Below are positions 28,654 to 37,729 of a stretch of DNA of 64,000 bases, one piece after another. The stretch comes from Thiobacillus denitrificans. Its GTDB lineage: Bacteria; Pseudomonadota; Gammaproteobacteria; Burkholderiales; Thiobacillaceae. Each line of letters begins with the position of its first letter. Within the stretch, counting starts at the first letter, position 1. A model generated the notes under the pieces. That model was given only the letters and a program-made list of their open reading frames with translations, made no database searches and had not been told where the DNA came from. The position numbers and the translations under genes were made by a program. The stretch is from assembly GCA_020723405.1 (NCBI GenBank), contig DYIY01000005.1:186001-250000 (forward strand). The letters are read 5' to 3'.

Positions 28654-30504
28654 ATGGCCAACCGTTCCACCCTCGAACCCAAAGTCGCCGCCGCCGGCAA
28701 GGCGGCCGATCTCTTCGCCCTGGCCCGCGAGTGCTTCGACGAGCCGGCCGACATGGCCTACGCCAAGGACATCCTGAATGCCGCCGCCTTCACCGGCGCG
28801 GCCGATGCCAGAGCGGCCCTGGACAAGGTGGCCGGCGACGCCATGTTCACCAAGGACTTCGTCACCCTGGCCATCGGCTACGCCGCCCTGGGCGATGCCG
28901 GCAAAGCCAAGGACATGCTGGGCCAGGGTGGCGACTTCGCCATGGACGGCGGCGAGAAGGTGTCCGTGGGCATGGGCCAGTGGCTGGCCATGGGCGATGC
29001 CGCTGCCGCCTCCAAAGCCCTGGCCGGCGCCCTCAAGGAAGTCTCCGCCACCGAGGAACTGTACGGCCTGGCCGGCGTGGTGGCCGAGCTGAACGACGCC
29101 GCCCTGTTCGGCCAGATCGCCGACAAGATCAAGACCAAGGCCGGCCGCGCCGCCGACTTCGCCCGCCTGGCCAAACTGCTCGCCAAGGGCGGTGACAAGG
29201 CCAAGGCCGGGGAGATCATCAACGAAGGCGCGGCCAAGTACGGCAGCCCCGCCGACCTGATCGCCCTGTCCGGCGCCATGGCCGAGATCGACCCGGCCGC
29301 CGCCAGCGCCCTCTACGACAAGGCCCTGGAGTCCGCCAAGGACTTCACCGCCCTGATGCAGGTGCTGGCTGCTGCCGCCGGCAACGCCGAATTCACCAAG
29401 GCCGTCCTGGCCAAGGCCGGCGCCGTGGCCGGCGTGAGCGGCGAACTCATCCAGTTGGTGGGCGCCTATGCCGGCCTGGGGGATGCCTCCGGCGTCACCG
29501 ACATGCTGACCAAGGCCGAGGACTCCGTGGCCAACCTGGACGAGATGCGCAAGGTGGTGGAGGCCGTGGAGAAGTACGCTGCCGCCGATGCCCCCCGGGT
29601 GGAACGGGTCAAGGCCAAGCTGGCCAAGCGGGAAGCCAACCAGGCCAAGTACGTGGCGCTGCAGAACGAGGAAGGCAAGTGCACCACCATCAAGCAGTTC
29701 CTCGCCCTGGCCGACCGCATCATGGCCGAGCTTGAGGATGCCGCCTACGCCGGCAAGGTGCTGGGCCTGGCCGAAGGCCGCCTGCGCGAGGAAGGGGCCT
29801 TCCACTTCGCCCGCTTCAAGTCCCTGATCCTGGCCGTGGACCGTCTGGGCGACAAGGATTGGCTGGGCAAGCTGCTGGACGAGAGCGTGGCTGCCGCCGC
29901 CGACTTCGTCTGGTTCCGGGAAATCGTCATGACCTGCGCCACCGAGTTGAAGGATGCCCAGTACGGCAAGGCCCGTGCCCGCACCTATGTGGAAGGGCGC
30001 GCCCTGGGCGACTCCGCCTACGACTACACCAAGATGGCCGAAACCGTGCAGACCGGCCTGGGGGATTCCGCCCTGGCCGCCAAGCTCCTGGCCGACGCCG
30101 CCAGCCGGGCCAAGGACCACTATGCCCTGGCCCACACCGGCAAGCTGTACCGGGACATCGGCGACGACGCCGCCGCCAACGCCCTGTTCGGCAAGGCCGT
30201 GGAAGCCTGTGCCAACGGCGACCAGTGCGTGCAGTTGGCCACCCGCCTGAAGGCCTACGAACTGCCTCCGTCCGAGATCGCCCCCCTGATGACCACCTGT
30301 GGCGGCCGGCTGGGTTCCTCCTCCGACAAGCTGCGCTGGGCCGAGGGTGTGTCCGACTTGCTGCAGGACGGCAATTGGGCCGAGCAGGCCTATGCCGCCA
30401 TCGCCGGCAGCTTCGGCGGCGATGCCGACAGAAAACGCTTCGAGCGCAGCCGGCAGATGCGCGTGGGCTATCGCTTCTTCGGCCCCGGCGTGAAGGCCCA
30501 CTGA
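28654..30504 (+). CDS. Ala-rich helical-repeat (TPR-like) protein of unknown function
   Basis: A 616-residue cytoplasmic protein built almost wholly of paired helices, rich in Ala, Lys and Asp. Degenerate repeats of about 33-36 residues can be seen (FVTLAIGYAALGDAGKAKDML, FARLAKLLAKGGDKAKAGEII, LIALSGAMAEIDPAAASALYDKAL), resembling TPR or Sel1-type solenoids, so a scaffold or protein-binding role is likely. The centre (residues about 330-400) breaks the repeat with a cysteine (EEGKCTTIKQFLALADRIM). GGAGA precedes ATG. It lies between the Cache-CheW gene and the flagellar operon and has its own upstream spacer and downstream hairpin. I recognise no named family, and any motility role is inferred from place only. 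Confidence 0.7.
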   Translation: MANRSTLEPKVAAAGKAADLFALARECFDEPADMAYAKDILNAAAFTGAADARAALDKVAGDAMFTKDFVTLAIGYAALGDAGKAKDMLGQGGDFAMDGGEKVSVGMGQWLAMGDAAAASKALAGALKEVSATEELYGLAGVVAELNDAALFGQIADKIKTKAGRAADFARLAKLLAKGGDKAKAGEIINEGAAKYGSPADLIALSGAMAEIDPAAASALYDKALESAKDFTALMQVLAAAAGNAEFTKAVLAKAGAVAGVSGELIQLVGAYAGLGDASGVTDMLTKAEDSVANLDEMRKVVEAVEKYAAADAPRVERVKAKLAKREANQAKYVALQNEEGKCTTIKQFLALADRIMAELEDAAYAGKVLGLAEGRLREEGAFHFARFKSLILAVDRLGDKDWLGKLLDESVAAAADFVWFREIVMTCATELKDAQYGKARARTYVEGRALGDSAYDYTKMAETVQTGLGDSALAAKLLADAASRAKDHYALAHTGKLYRDIGDDAAANALFGKAVEACANGDQCVQLATRLKAYELPPSEIAPLMTTCGGRLGSSSDKLRWAEGVSDLLQDGNWAEQAYAAIAGSFGGDADRKRFERSRQMRVGYRFFGPGVKAH

Positions 30505-30509
30505 CCCCC

Positions 30510-30532
30510 CCACGCCCCCTTTTGGGGGGTGG
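30510..30532 (+). terminator. Possible terminator hairpin before flhB
   Basis: A stem of nine base pairs with one bulge (CCAC-CCCCC at 30510-30519 against GGGGG-GTGG at 30524-30532) with a TTTT loop, six bases after the stop codon of the helical-repeat gene. No T-run follows on this strand. It probably marks the end of that transcript. Confidence 0.35.
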
Positions 30533-30660
30533 ATGACGGCCGTCGTCCGGTGCCCCGGGGCGGTCGTTTTTCTTTGTCCGGCGCGGCTTCCGGGGGCGGG
30601 GGCCATGTTAGACTCGTGGCCATTTCATAACCTTGAGCCGGCCCGCAGCCGGACCCGAGG

Positions 30661-31806
30661 ATGGCGGAAGACAGCGATCTTGAACGCACGGAACCGGCGT
30701 CGCAGCGACGGCTCGACCAGGCCCGGGAAGAGGGCAACGTACCCCGTTCCCGGGAACTGGCCACACTGGCCGTGCTGATGGCCAGTGTGGGCGTGGTCGC
30801 CAGCCTGGGCCTATTCATGTTCCAGGGTTTGCAAAAGGTGCTGCACAACGGCCTGTCCTTCGACGCTGCCGATGTGGCCAGTCCGGCCATGATGGGACGC
30901 AACCTCATGGAAGCCGGCGTGGACGGCCTCATCCTCTTTCTGCCCATGGCCTTGGCCGTGGTGGTGGCTGCCGTGGCGGCCAACGTGCTGATCGCCGGCT
31001 GGGTGTTCTCTCCCAAGGCCCTGGAGTTCAAGTTCTCCAAACTCAACCCCATCACCGGCCTGGGCCGCCTGTTCTCCTGGACATCCCTCATGGAGCTGCT
31101 GAAGGCGCTGCTCAAGGGCGGTCTCATCGCCGGGGTGGCGGGCTGGATGATCTGGCACCAGAAGGACGCCATCCTGGGTCTGGCCGCCGAGCCCCTGGAA
31201 GCGGCCATGGCCCATTTCGGCCAGATCACCCTGCTCACCTTCCTGGCCGCCGCCGCCGCCTTCGGTCTCATCGTCATCCTCGACGTGCCCTTCCAGCTCT
31301 GGCACTACCAGCACAACCTGCGCATGACCAAGGAAGAGGTGCGCCAGGAAAGCAAGGAGATGGAAGGGGACCCCCAGATCAAGGCCCGCATCCGCGCCCT
31401 GCAACGGGAAGCGGCCCGCCGCCGCATGATGCAGGCCGTGCCCAAGGCCGACGTGGTGGTGACCAACCCCCTGCACTTCGCCGTGGCCCTGAAGTACGAG
31501 GAAAAGGCCATGAGCGCTCCCCAGGTGGTGGCCAAGGGTTCCCAACTGGTGGCCGAGCGCATCAAGGAACTGGCCCGGGAAAACCGGGTGCCCGTGGTGG
31601 AGGCTCCGCCCCTGGCCCGGGCCCTGCACCGGCACGTGGAAGTGGGCGACACCATTCCCGGCACCCTGTTCACTGCCGTGGCCCAGGTGCTGGCCTACGT
31701 CTACCAGCTCAACCACTCCCTCAATCCCACCCTGCCGGAAAACTGGGACGTGCCCGCCGATCTGGACCCGGCCAACCGGCGCAATAGCGTGGAGGCCGGC
31801 GCCTGA
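30661..31806 (+). CDS. flhB: Flagellar export switch protein FlhB (NPLH variant)
   Basis: A 381-residue inner-membrane component of the flagellar type III export gate, which switches specificity from rod/hook to filament proteins. The N-terminus (MAEDSDLERTEPASQRRLDQAREEG) and four membrane segments (about 33-55, 88-113, 145-165, 188-212) are typical. The cytoplasmic domain carries VVVTNPLHFAVALKY, with Asn269 and Pro270 at the positions cleaved in the well-studied enzyme, but Leu271 replaces the usual Thr of NPTH. The remainder (VVAKGSQLVAERIKELARENRVPVVE) is normal. It is the first gene of the flagellar operon, and its stop codon overlaps the flhA start (TGATG). The upstream GAGG is very close to ATG. 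Confidence 0.96.
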   Translation: MAEDSDLERTEPASQRRLDQAREEGNVPRSRELATLAVLMASVGVVASLGLFMFQGLQKVLHNGLSFDAADVASPAMMGRNLMEAGVDGLILFLPMALAVVVAAVAANVLIAGWVFSPKALEFKFSKLNPITGLGRLFSWTSLMELLKALLKGGLIAGVAGWMIWHQKDAILGLAAEPLEAAMAHFGQITLLTFLAAAAAFGLIVILDVPFQLWHYQHNLRMTKEEVRQESKEMEGDPQIKARIRALQREAARRRMMQAVPKADVVVTNPLHFAVALKYEEKAMSAPQVVAKGSQLVAERIKELARENRVPVVEAPPLARALHRHVEVGDTIPGTLFTAVAQVLAYVYQLNHSLNPTLPENWDVPADLDPANRRNSVEAGA

Positions 31807-33884
31807 TGGCCCAGGCCCTGGTCCAGCCCGCCGGTCTGCAATGGCAGAAGCTGGCCGCCCCCATCCTGGTGGTGATGGTGCTGGCCATGATGGTCCTGCC
31901 CATGCCGCCGTTCCTGCTGGACCTGCTGTTCACCTTCAACATCGCCATGGCGATGATCGTGCTGCTCATCAGCCTGTACACCCTGAAACCCCTGGAATTC
32001 TCGGTGTTCCCCACGGTGCTGCTGCTCACCACCCTGCTGCGCCTGTCCCTCAACGTGGCCTCCACCCGGGTGGTGCTGCTGGAGGGCCACACCGGCGCCG
32101 ACGCGGCAGGCAAGGTGATCGAAGCCTTCGGCAATTTCCTGGTGGGCGGCAACTACACCGTGGGCCTGGTGGTGTTCATCATCCTGGTGGTCATCAACTT
32201 CGTGGTCATCACCAAGGGCGCCGGGCGCATCGCCGAGGTGTCCGCCCGCTTCACCCTGGATGCCATGCCGGGCAAGCAGATGGCCATCGATGCCGACCTG
32301 AACGCCGGTCTCATCGGTGAGGACGACGCCCGCACCCGGCGGGCCGAGATCGCCCGGGAAGCCGACTTCTACGGTTCCATGGACGGTGCCTCCAAGTTCG
32401 TCCGGGGCGATGCCATCGCCGGCATCATCATCATGCTCATCAACATCATCGGCGGCCTCATCGTCGGCGTGGTCCAGCACGACCTGGACTTCGCCACCGC
32501 CGCCAACAACTACACCCTGCTGACCATTGGCGATGGTCTGGTGGCCCAGATTCCCGCCCTGGTCATCTCCACGGCAGCAGGCATCGTGGTGTCCCGGGTG
32601 TCCAGCGAGGAAGACCTCAACGAACAGATCATGGGGCAGATGTTCGGCCGGCCCCAGGCCCTGTTCCTCACCGCCGGCATCCTGGCCCTGCTGGGTCTCA
32701 TCCCCGGCATGCCCCACACCGCCTTCCTGATCCTGGCCGGCATTCTCGGCGGTTCCGCCTACTGGCTGACCGAATCCCGGCGAAAGGAAGCCGCCGCCGC
32801 TGCCGTGGCGCCCTTGCCCCCAAAAGTGGAGGAACCGGTGGACGTGGGCTGGCACGACGTGGCCCTGGTGGACCGCCTGGGCCTGGAGGTGGGCTACCGG
32901 CTGGTGCCCCTGGTGGACAAGCATCAGGACGGGGATCTGCTGCGCCGCATCCGCGGCATCCGCAAGAAGATCGCCCAGGACCTGGGCTTTCTGGTGCCCG
33001 CCGTGCACATCCGCGACAACCTGCAACTCAAGCCCAATGCCTACCGGCTCACCCTGAAAGGCGTGGCCATCGCCGAAGGTGAAGCCATCGCCGGCAAGTT
33101 CCTGGCCATCAACCCGGGCCGGGTGCTGGGCACCCTGGCGGGCCAGCAGGCCACCGACCCGGCCTATGGCCTGCCGGCGGTATGGATCGACCCCCACATC
33201 CGGGACCAGGCCCAGACCTACGGCTACACCGTGGTGGACGCCAGCACCGTGGTGGCCACCCATCTCACCAAGATCATCAACGAACACGCCCCTGAACTGC
33301 TGGGCCGGGAGGAGACCCAGCAACTGCTGGACCACGTGGCCAAGCAGTACCCCAAGCTGGTGGAAGACCTGGTGCCCAAGCAGTTGCCGGTGACCACGGT
33401 GCAGAAGGTGTTGCGCCAACTGCTGGAGGAAGGCGTCCACGTCCGGGACATGCGCACCATCCTGGAATCCATGGCCGAAATCGCCGGGAAAAACCAGGAC
33501 CCGGACGAGCTGACCGCCACGGTAAGAACCGCGCTGGGCCGTGCTATCATCCAGGAAACCTTTGGAGGAGCACAGGAATTGCAGGTGATGGCCCTGGAGC
33601 CAAACCTCGAACATATCCTGTTGCAGGCTCTGGCGGCCCGTGGCGACGCGGGCGCGGGACTGGAACCCGGACTGGCCGAAAGGCTGGTGCGCGAAACCGT
33701 CCAGGCCGTTGAGCAACAGGAGAACGCGGGCCAGCCCGCAGTGCTGCTGTCCCCGCCCGCCATCCGTCCCGTCCTCGCCCGTTTCCTGCGCCGTTCCGCC
33801 CCGGCCCTCAAGGTGCTCTCCCATGCCGAGGTTCCGGATGGCAAGACCATACGCATCGTCTCCCTGATTGGTAGCGGTACATGA
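31806..33884 (+). CDS. flhA: Flagellar export gate protein FlhA
   Basis: A 692-residue FlhA, full length for the family. About eight membrane segments occupy the first 320 residues, including the conserved FHIPEP-type cytoplasmic region (GAGRIAEVSARFTLDAMPGKQMAIDADLNAGLI). The C-terminal cytoplasmic domain (LGLEVGYRLVPLVD, LRRIRGIRKKIAQDLGFLVPAVHIRDN) forms the nonameric ring that docks chaperone-substrate complexes and uses the proton motive force. A Pro/Glu-containing linker joins the two. Its start overlaps the end of flhB by one base. A 76-base gap before flhF shows a few non-coding repeats of no obvious meaning. Confidence 0.98.
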   Translation: MAQALVQPAGLQWQKLAAPILVVMVLAMMVLPMPPFLLDLLFTFNIAMAMIVLLISLYTLKPLEFSVFPTVLLLTTLLRLSLNVASTRVVLLEGHTGADAAGKVIEAFGNFLVGGNYTVGLVVFIILVVINFVVITKGAGRIAEVSARFTLDAMPGKQMAIDADLNAGLIGEDDARTRRAEIAREADFYGSMDGASKFVRGDAIAGIIIMLINIIGGLIVGVVQHDLDFATAANNYTLLTIGDGLVAQIPALVISTAAGIVVSRVSSEEDLNEQIMGQMFGRPQALFLTAGILALLGLIPGMPHTAFLILAGILGGSAYWLTESRRKEAAAAAVAPLPPKVEEPVDVGWHDVALVDRLGLEVGYRLVPLVDKHQDGDLLRRIRGIRKKIAQDLGFLVPAVHIRDNLQLKPNAYRLTLKGVAIAEGEAIAGKFLAINPGRVLGTLAGQQATDPAYGLPAVWIDPHIRDQAQTYGYTVVDASTVVATHLTKIINEHAPELLGREETQQLLDHVAKQYPKLVEDLVPKQLPVTTVQKVLRQLLEEGVHVRDMRTILESMAEIAGKNQDPDELTATVRTALGRAIIQETFGGAQELQVMALEPNLEHILLQALAARGDAGAGLEPGLAERLVRETVQAVEQQENAGQPAVLLSPPAIRPVLARFLRRSAPALKVLSHAEVPDGKTIRIVSLIGSGT

Positions 33885-33960
33885 CGACCCCCACGCTCAC
33901 TTCGTTCGCTGCTCCCAAAGGGGCGGTCAGCACACTTGGGACGGCCCGGCGCGTGCTGAC

Positions 33961-35385
33961 ATGATCAAAAAATTCCACGCCCAGACCACCCGCGACGCCC
34001 TGCGCCAGGTGCGCGATGCCCTGGGGGCCAGCGCCATCATCCTGTCCAATCGCCAGGTGGCCGGCGGGGTGGAGATCATCGCCGTGGCCGACATGGACAT
34101 GGCGGCCCTCACCGCCCAGGCTGAACCGCCCCCCCTGTGGGCCCAGGCCCAGGCCACCCCCCGGGCCCCGGCCCGGCCTGCCGAGCCCGCCCCCCGGCCG
34201 GCCAGTGTCTCGCCCCGCGTCCAGGCCGGCGGGATTCCTGATGAACTGAAGCCCCAGCTCACCACCCTGGCCGACTACCTGGCCCAGAAGGAGCAGGCCA
34301 GCCTGTTCCGCCCCTCACCGGCCCGCGCACCCCAGCCGGTCCAGGCCCCGGCCCAGGCCGCGCCCCCCCAGATGGAAGCCAGCCGGGAAACCCCCCAGCC
34401 CGAAGCGGTCAAGGAACTGGTGCGGGAAGTGCGTCTGCTGCGCGGCCTGGTGGAGGGCCAGTTGGCCGGCTTTGCCTGGAACGATCTGACCCGCAAGGAC
34501 CCCTTGCGTGCCGAGGCCATGAAGCGTCTGCTGGCCGCCGGCTTCTCCGCCGCCCTCTCCCGGCAGTTGCTGGACCGGGTGGCCGGCGACGAGACTGACC
34601 TGACCCAGGTCTTGAAGCGCATCAAGTCCACCATCGCCCACAACCTGAAAGTGGCCGAACCTGCCGACGACATCGTCGAGCGGGGCGGCGTCTACGCCCT
34701 GGTGGGCCCCACCGGGGTGGGCAAGACCACCACCGTGGCCAAACTGGCGGCCCGGGCGGTCTTGCGCCACGGCGCCGGCAAGGTGGCCCTGGTGACCACC
34801 GACACCTACCGGATCGGCGCCCAGGACCAGTTGCGCATCTACGGCCGCATCCTGGGCACCCCGGTATTCGCCGTGCGAGATGAAAACGATCTGGAACTCA
34901 CCCTGTCGGATCTGGCCGGCCGCCATCTGGTGCTCATCGACACCGTGGGCATGAGCCAGCGGGACAAGCGGGTCACCGAACAGGTTTCCCTGCTCTGCGG
35001 CGAGGGGCGGGACGTACAGCGTCTGCTGCTGATGGGCGCCCCCAGCCAGGGCATCACCCTGGAGGAAGTGGCCCGGGCCTACAGCGGTCCCGGCCTCATC
35101 GGCTGCATCCTCACCAAGATCGACGAAGCCCTCACCTACGGCCCGGTGTTGGACGTGGCCATCCGCCACGAGCTGCCGGTGCATTACGTGACCAACGGCC
35201 AGCGGGTGCCGGAAGACCTGCACCAGGCCAATCCCGCCTACCTGGCGGACCGGGCCTTCCGGGTCAACCAGGTGGAGTCCCCCTTCAGCCAGGACGAGGG
35301 CGACTACCCCATCCTCATGGCCGCTGCACAACAGGCGGCTGCCGTGCCGGAACTGACCGAGGGGGTGCTGGGTGCGGCTGGCTGA
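33961..35385 (+). CDS. flhF: Flagellar SRP-like GTPase FlhF
   Basis: A 474-residue GTPase of the SRP family that positions the polar flagellum. The N-terminal B domain (MIKKFHAQTTRDALRQVRDALG) is followed by a Pro/Ala-rich linker (about 50-145), the helical N domain and the G domain. G1 is GPTGVGKTT (249-257), then DTYRIGAQDQLRIYG, LIDTVGMSQRD and TKIDEA. The ATG at 33961 is preferred; an in-frame extension of 31 codons lies in the gap after flhA. flhF partners with FlhG, whose gene overlaps it by 14 bases. The presence of flhF suggests polar rather than lateral flagella. Confidence 0.96.
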   Translation: MIKKFHAQTTRDALRQVRDALGASAIILSNRQVAGGVEIIAVADMDMAALTAQAEPPPLWAQAQATPRAPARPAEPAPRPASVSPRVQAGGIPDELKPQLTTLADYLAQKEQASLFRPSPARAPQPVQAPAQAAPPQMEASRETPQPEAVKELVREVRLLRGLVEGQLAGFAWNDLTRKDPLRAEAMKRLLAAGFSAALSRQLLDRVAGDETDLTQVLKRIKSTIAHNLKVAEPADDIVERGGVYALVGPTGVGKTTTVAKLAARAVLRHGAGKVALVTTDTYRIGAQDQLRIYGRILGTPVFAVRDENDLELTLSDLAGRHLVLIDTVGMSQRDKRVTEQVSLLCGEGRDVQRLLLMGAPSQGITLEEVARAYSGPGLIGCILTKIDEALTYGPVLDVAIRHELPVHYVTNGQRVPEDLHQANPAYLADRAFRVNQVESPFSQDEGDYPILMAAAQQAAAVPELTEGVLGAAG

Positions 35386-36223
35386 ACCCCTGGATCAGGC
35401 GACCGGCCTGCGCCGGCTGTTCGCCCCCGAGCCCCCCTTCCGCTCCCTGGGCGTGCTGGGTCCCGATCCGGCCGCCGCCACCCGGGTGAGCGTGGCCCTG
35501 GCCCGGGGCCTGGGCCGGCGGGGCGGCCGGGTGCTGCTGCTGGACGAAGCCAACGCCCCCCACCACGCCGGGGGCCTGCTGGGGGTGTTGGCCCGCCATA
35601 CCCTGGGGGACGCCCGTCAGCAGGGTCTGCCCTCCCTGGCCCAACCGGCGGGAGACGGCATCGTGCTGCTGGCTGCTCCGGATGGCCCGGCCGCCCTGGC
35701 CGCCTGGAGCGAAGCGGAGTTGCGAGACCTGGCCGAGGACTGGCGGGCCCGGGTGGAGGCGCCGGAATGGCTGCTGGTGAATGGCGCCGGCCGGACGCCG
35801 GAACAGGCCCTGGCCGCCACGGCGGACGAACGGGTGCTGGTGCTGCCCGGCACCCGGAACAAGCTGGCCGACGCCTATGCCGTCCTCAAGCAGGCCCAGG
35901 CCCGCTGGAGCGCCTCCCACTGGCGGGTGCTGGTGGACGGTGCCGGAGAGGACACCGCCCAGGAACTGTTCGCTTCCCTGGCCGACACCGCCCGTCGCTT
36001 TCTGGGCCTGGAGGCGGACTACCTGGGCCATCTGCCCCGGGCCCGGGCCGGCCAGCCCCCGCAACTCCTGGACGGTGCCCGCATGGACCGGCTGGCCGAA
36101 CAGCCCCCCCTGGAAGCGGGGGCCGGCCGGGTGAACTTCGAGCAGTACTGGCAACGCATGTGGCTGCACAGCCGCATGCTGGTCGAAACGGGGCGCCCCT
36201 TCGGGCGGCAGGCCCGGAGGTAG
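35372..36223 (+). CDS. flhG: FlhG/FleN-like protein with degenerate P-loop
   Basis: A 283-residue protein in the position of flhG (fleN), the MinD-like ATPase that limits flagellar number with FlhF. The overall pattern fits: LGVLGPDPAAATRVSVALARGLGRRGGRVLLLDEANAPH, then ALERVLVLPGTRNKLADAYAVLK-type sequence and the Asp-containing strand. The expected deviant Walker A motif, KGGVGKT, is missing; LGPDPAAATR stands in its place, so ATP binding is doubtful. The N-terminal region has no activation helix that I can see. The start is GTG, overlapping flhF by 14 bases. It may be a pseudo-ATPase regulator; annotation as FlhG rests on position and residual pattern. Confidence 0.75.
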   Translation: MRLAEPLDQATGLRRLFAPEPPFRSLGVLGPDPAAATRVSVALARGLGRRGGRVLLLDEANAPHHAGGLLGVLARHTLGDARQQGLPSLAQPAGDGIVLLAAPDGPAALAAWSEAELRDLAEDWRARVEAPEWLLVNGAGRTPEQALAATADERVLVLPGTRNKLADAYAVLKQAQARWSASHWRVLVDGAGEDTAQELFASLADTARRFLGLEADYLGHLPRARAGQPPQLLDGARMDRLAEQPPLEAGAGRVNFEQYWQRMWLHSRMLVETGRPFGRQARR

Positions 36224-36226
36224 CCC

Positions 36227-36961
36227 ATGCAAGACGGAATCGCGCCGCGCGGTAAACAGGACAAGGACGCTCTGGTCAGGGCCTACCTGCCCATGGTCAA
36301 GCGCATCGCCTACCACATGATGACCCGCCTGCCCGCCTGCGTGGAGGTGGACGATCTGGTCCAGGCCGGCCTTCTGGGCCTGCTGGACGCTGTGGAGCGT
36401 TTCGATAATGAACAGGGCGCCCATTTCGAAACCTACGCCACGCAACGGGTGCGTGGCGCCATGCTGGACGAATTGCGCGACGCCGACTGGGCTTCCCGCA
36501 ACGTGCGCCGGGCCGGCCGGCAGATCGAGAATGCCATCCACGTGCTGCAACAGCGGCACAAGCGTCCCCCCTCGGAACTGGAGATCGCCGAGGAAATGGG
36601 CATGGCCATCCAGGATTACTTCGAGTTGCTCAGCGACGCCCGGGGTGCCCAACTCATTTACTACGAGGACCTCCATGATGCCGACGGGGACGACTTCCTG
36701 GAGCGCTTCGCCGACGACCAGACCCAGGCCCCCTTCGACATCCTGGCCAGCCGCCACTTCAAGGGTGCTCTGGCCCAGGCGGTGGGCATCCTGCCGGAAC
36801 GGGAGAAACAGCTCATGGGCATGTATTACGAGCAGGACATGAACTTCAAGGAGATCGGCGCCGTGCTGGGGGTGTCCGAATCCCGGGTCTGCCAGTTGCA
36901 CAGCCAGGCCATCGCCCGCCTGCGGGGCCGGCTGCGCGACTGGTCCTCCAGCCAGGAATAA
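36227..36961 (+). CDS. fliA: Flagellar sigma factor FliA (sigma28)
   Basis: A 244-residue sigma28 factor that directs RNA polymerase to late flagellar and chemotaxis genes. Regions 2, 3 and 4 are recognised: YLPMVKRIAYHMMTRLP and VEVDDLVQAGLLGLLDAVERFD (region 2), TYATQRVRGAMLDELRDADW (region 2.4/3), and LPEREKQLMGMYYEQDMNFKEIGAVLGVSESRVCQLHSQAIARLR (region 4). It begins three bases after the flhG stop codon, so it belongs to the flhB operon. No anti-sigma gene flgM is present in this window. Confidence 0.97.
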   Translation: MQDGIAPRGKQDKDALVRAYLPMVKRIAYHMMTRLPACVEVDDLVQAGLLGLLDAVERFDNEQGAHFETYATQRVRGAMLDELRDADWASRNVRRAGRQIENAIHVLQQRHKRPPSELEIAEEMGMAIQDYFELLSDARGAQLIYYEDLHDADGDDFLERFADDQTQAPFDILASRHFKGALAQAVGILPEREKQLMGMYYEQDMNFKEIGAVLGVSESRVCQLHSQAIARLRGRLRDWSSSQE

Positions 36962-36976
36962 GGAGGCTCCGGCCCC

Positions 36977-37717
36977 ATGGACATCATCAGCATCCTGGGC
37001 ATCTTCCTCAGCCTGGTGGCCATCCTGGTGGGCCAGGTGCTGGAGGGGGGGCACATCGGTTCCCTGCTCCAGATCACCGCCTTCATGATCGTCATCGGCG
37101 GCACCCTGGGCGCGGTGATGCTGCAAACCCATCTGCGTGCCTTCCTGGACGGCCTGTCCATGCTGCGCTGGGTGATCCAGCCCCCCCGGGTGGCCAGCCA
37201 GGAAACCCTGTCCACCCTGCTGGACTGGAGCCAGAAGGCCCGGCGGGGCGGCCTGCTGGCCCTGGAGCCCTTCATCGACCAGCAGAATGACCTGTTCCAG
37301 CGCCGGGGCCTGCAAATGCTGGTGGACGGCGCGGAGCCGGAAATCCTCCGGGAGACCCTGGAGCTGGACCTGCAAAGCTTCGAGCGCCAGCGCCTGGACG
37401 CCACCAAGGTGTGGACCGCCGCCGGTGGCTATTCCCCCACCATCGGCATCCTGGGGGCGGTCATGGGCCTCATCCATGTGATGGAGAATCTGTCGGACCC
37501 CTCCAAGCTGGGCTCCGGCATCGCCGTGGCCTTCGTCGCCACCATCTACGGGGTGGGTGGCGCCAACCTGTTCTTCCTGCCGGTGGCCGGCAAGTTGCGC
37601 TACTGGGTGGGCCGCCAGGTCCAGGACAAGGAACTGTTCATCCACGGCATCGTGGCCATCGCCAATGGGGAGAACCCTCGCATCATCGAGGCCAAGTTGC
37701 AGGGTTACCTGTCCTGA
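36977..37717 (+). CDS. motC: Flagellar motor stator subunit MotC (MotA-like)
   Basis: A 246-residue inner-membrane stator protein of the MotA/PomA/MotC group. Four membrane segments are seen (about 3-20, 28-48, 148-170, 182-202). The TolQ/ExbB-type signature is GGYSPTIGILGAVMGLIHVMENL. With MotD it forms the ion channel that drives flagellar rotation. The shorter length and the pairing with an OmpA-type MotD match the MotCD stator of pseudomonads and betaproteobacteria. It lies 15 bases after fliA and 12 bases before motD. Confidence 0.94.
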   Translation: MDIISILGIFLSLVAILVGQVLEGGHIGSLLQITAFMIVIGGTLGAVMLQTHLRAFLDGLSMLRWVIQPPRVASQETLSTLLDWSQKARRGGLLALEPFIDQQNDLFQRRGLQMLVDGAEPEILRETLELDLQSFERQRLDATKVWTAAGGYSPTIGILGAVMGLIHVMENLSDPSKLGSGIAVAFVATIYGVGGANLFFLPVAGKLRYWVGRQVQDKELFIHGIVAIANGENPRIIEAKLQGYLS

Positions 37718-37729
37718 GCCGCCACTGCC

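Noticed and set aside
28636-30606. A 656-codon minus-strand open frame opposite the helical-repeat gene
   Set aside because: It has the Gly/His/Val-rich composition of a GC-driven shadow and no recognisable domain; the plus-strand gene has a Shine-Dalgarno sequence and repeat structure.
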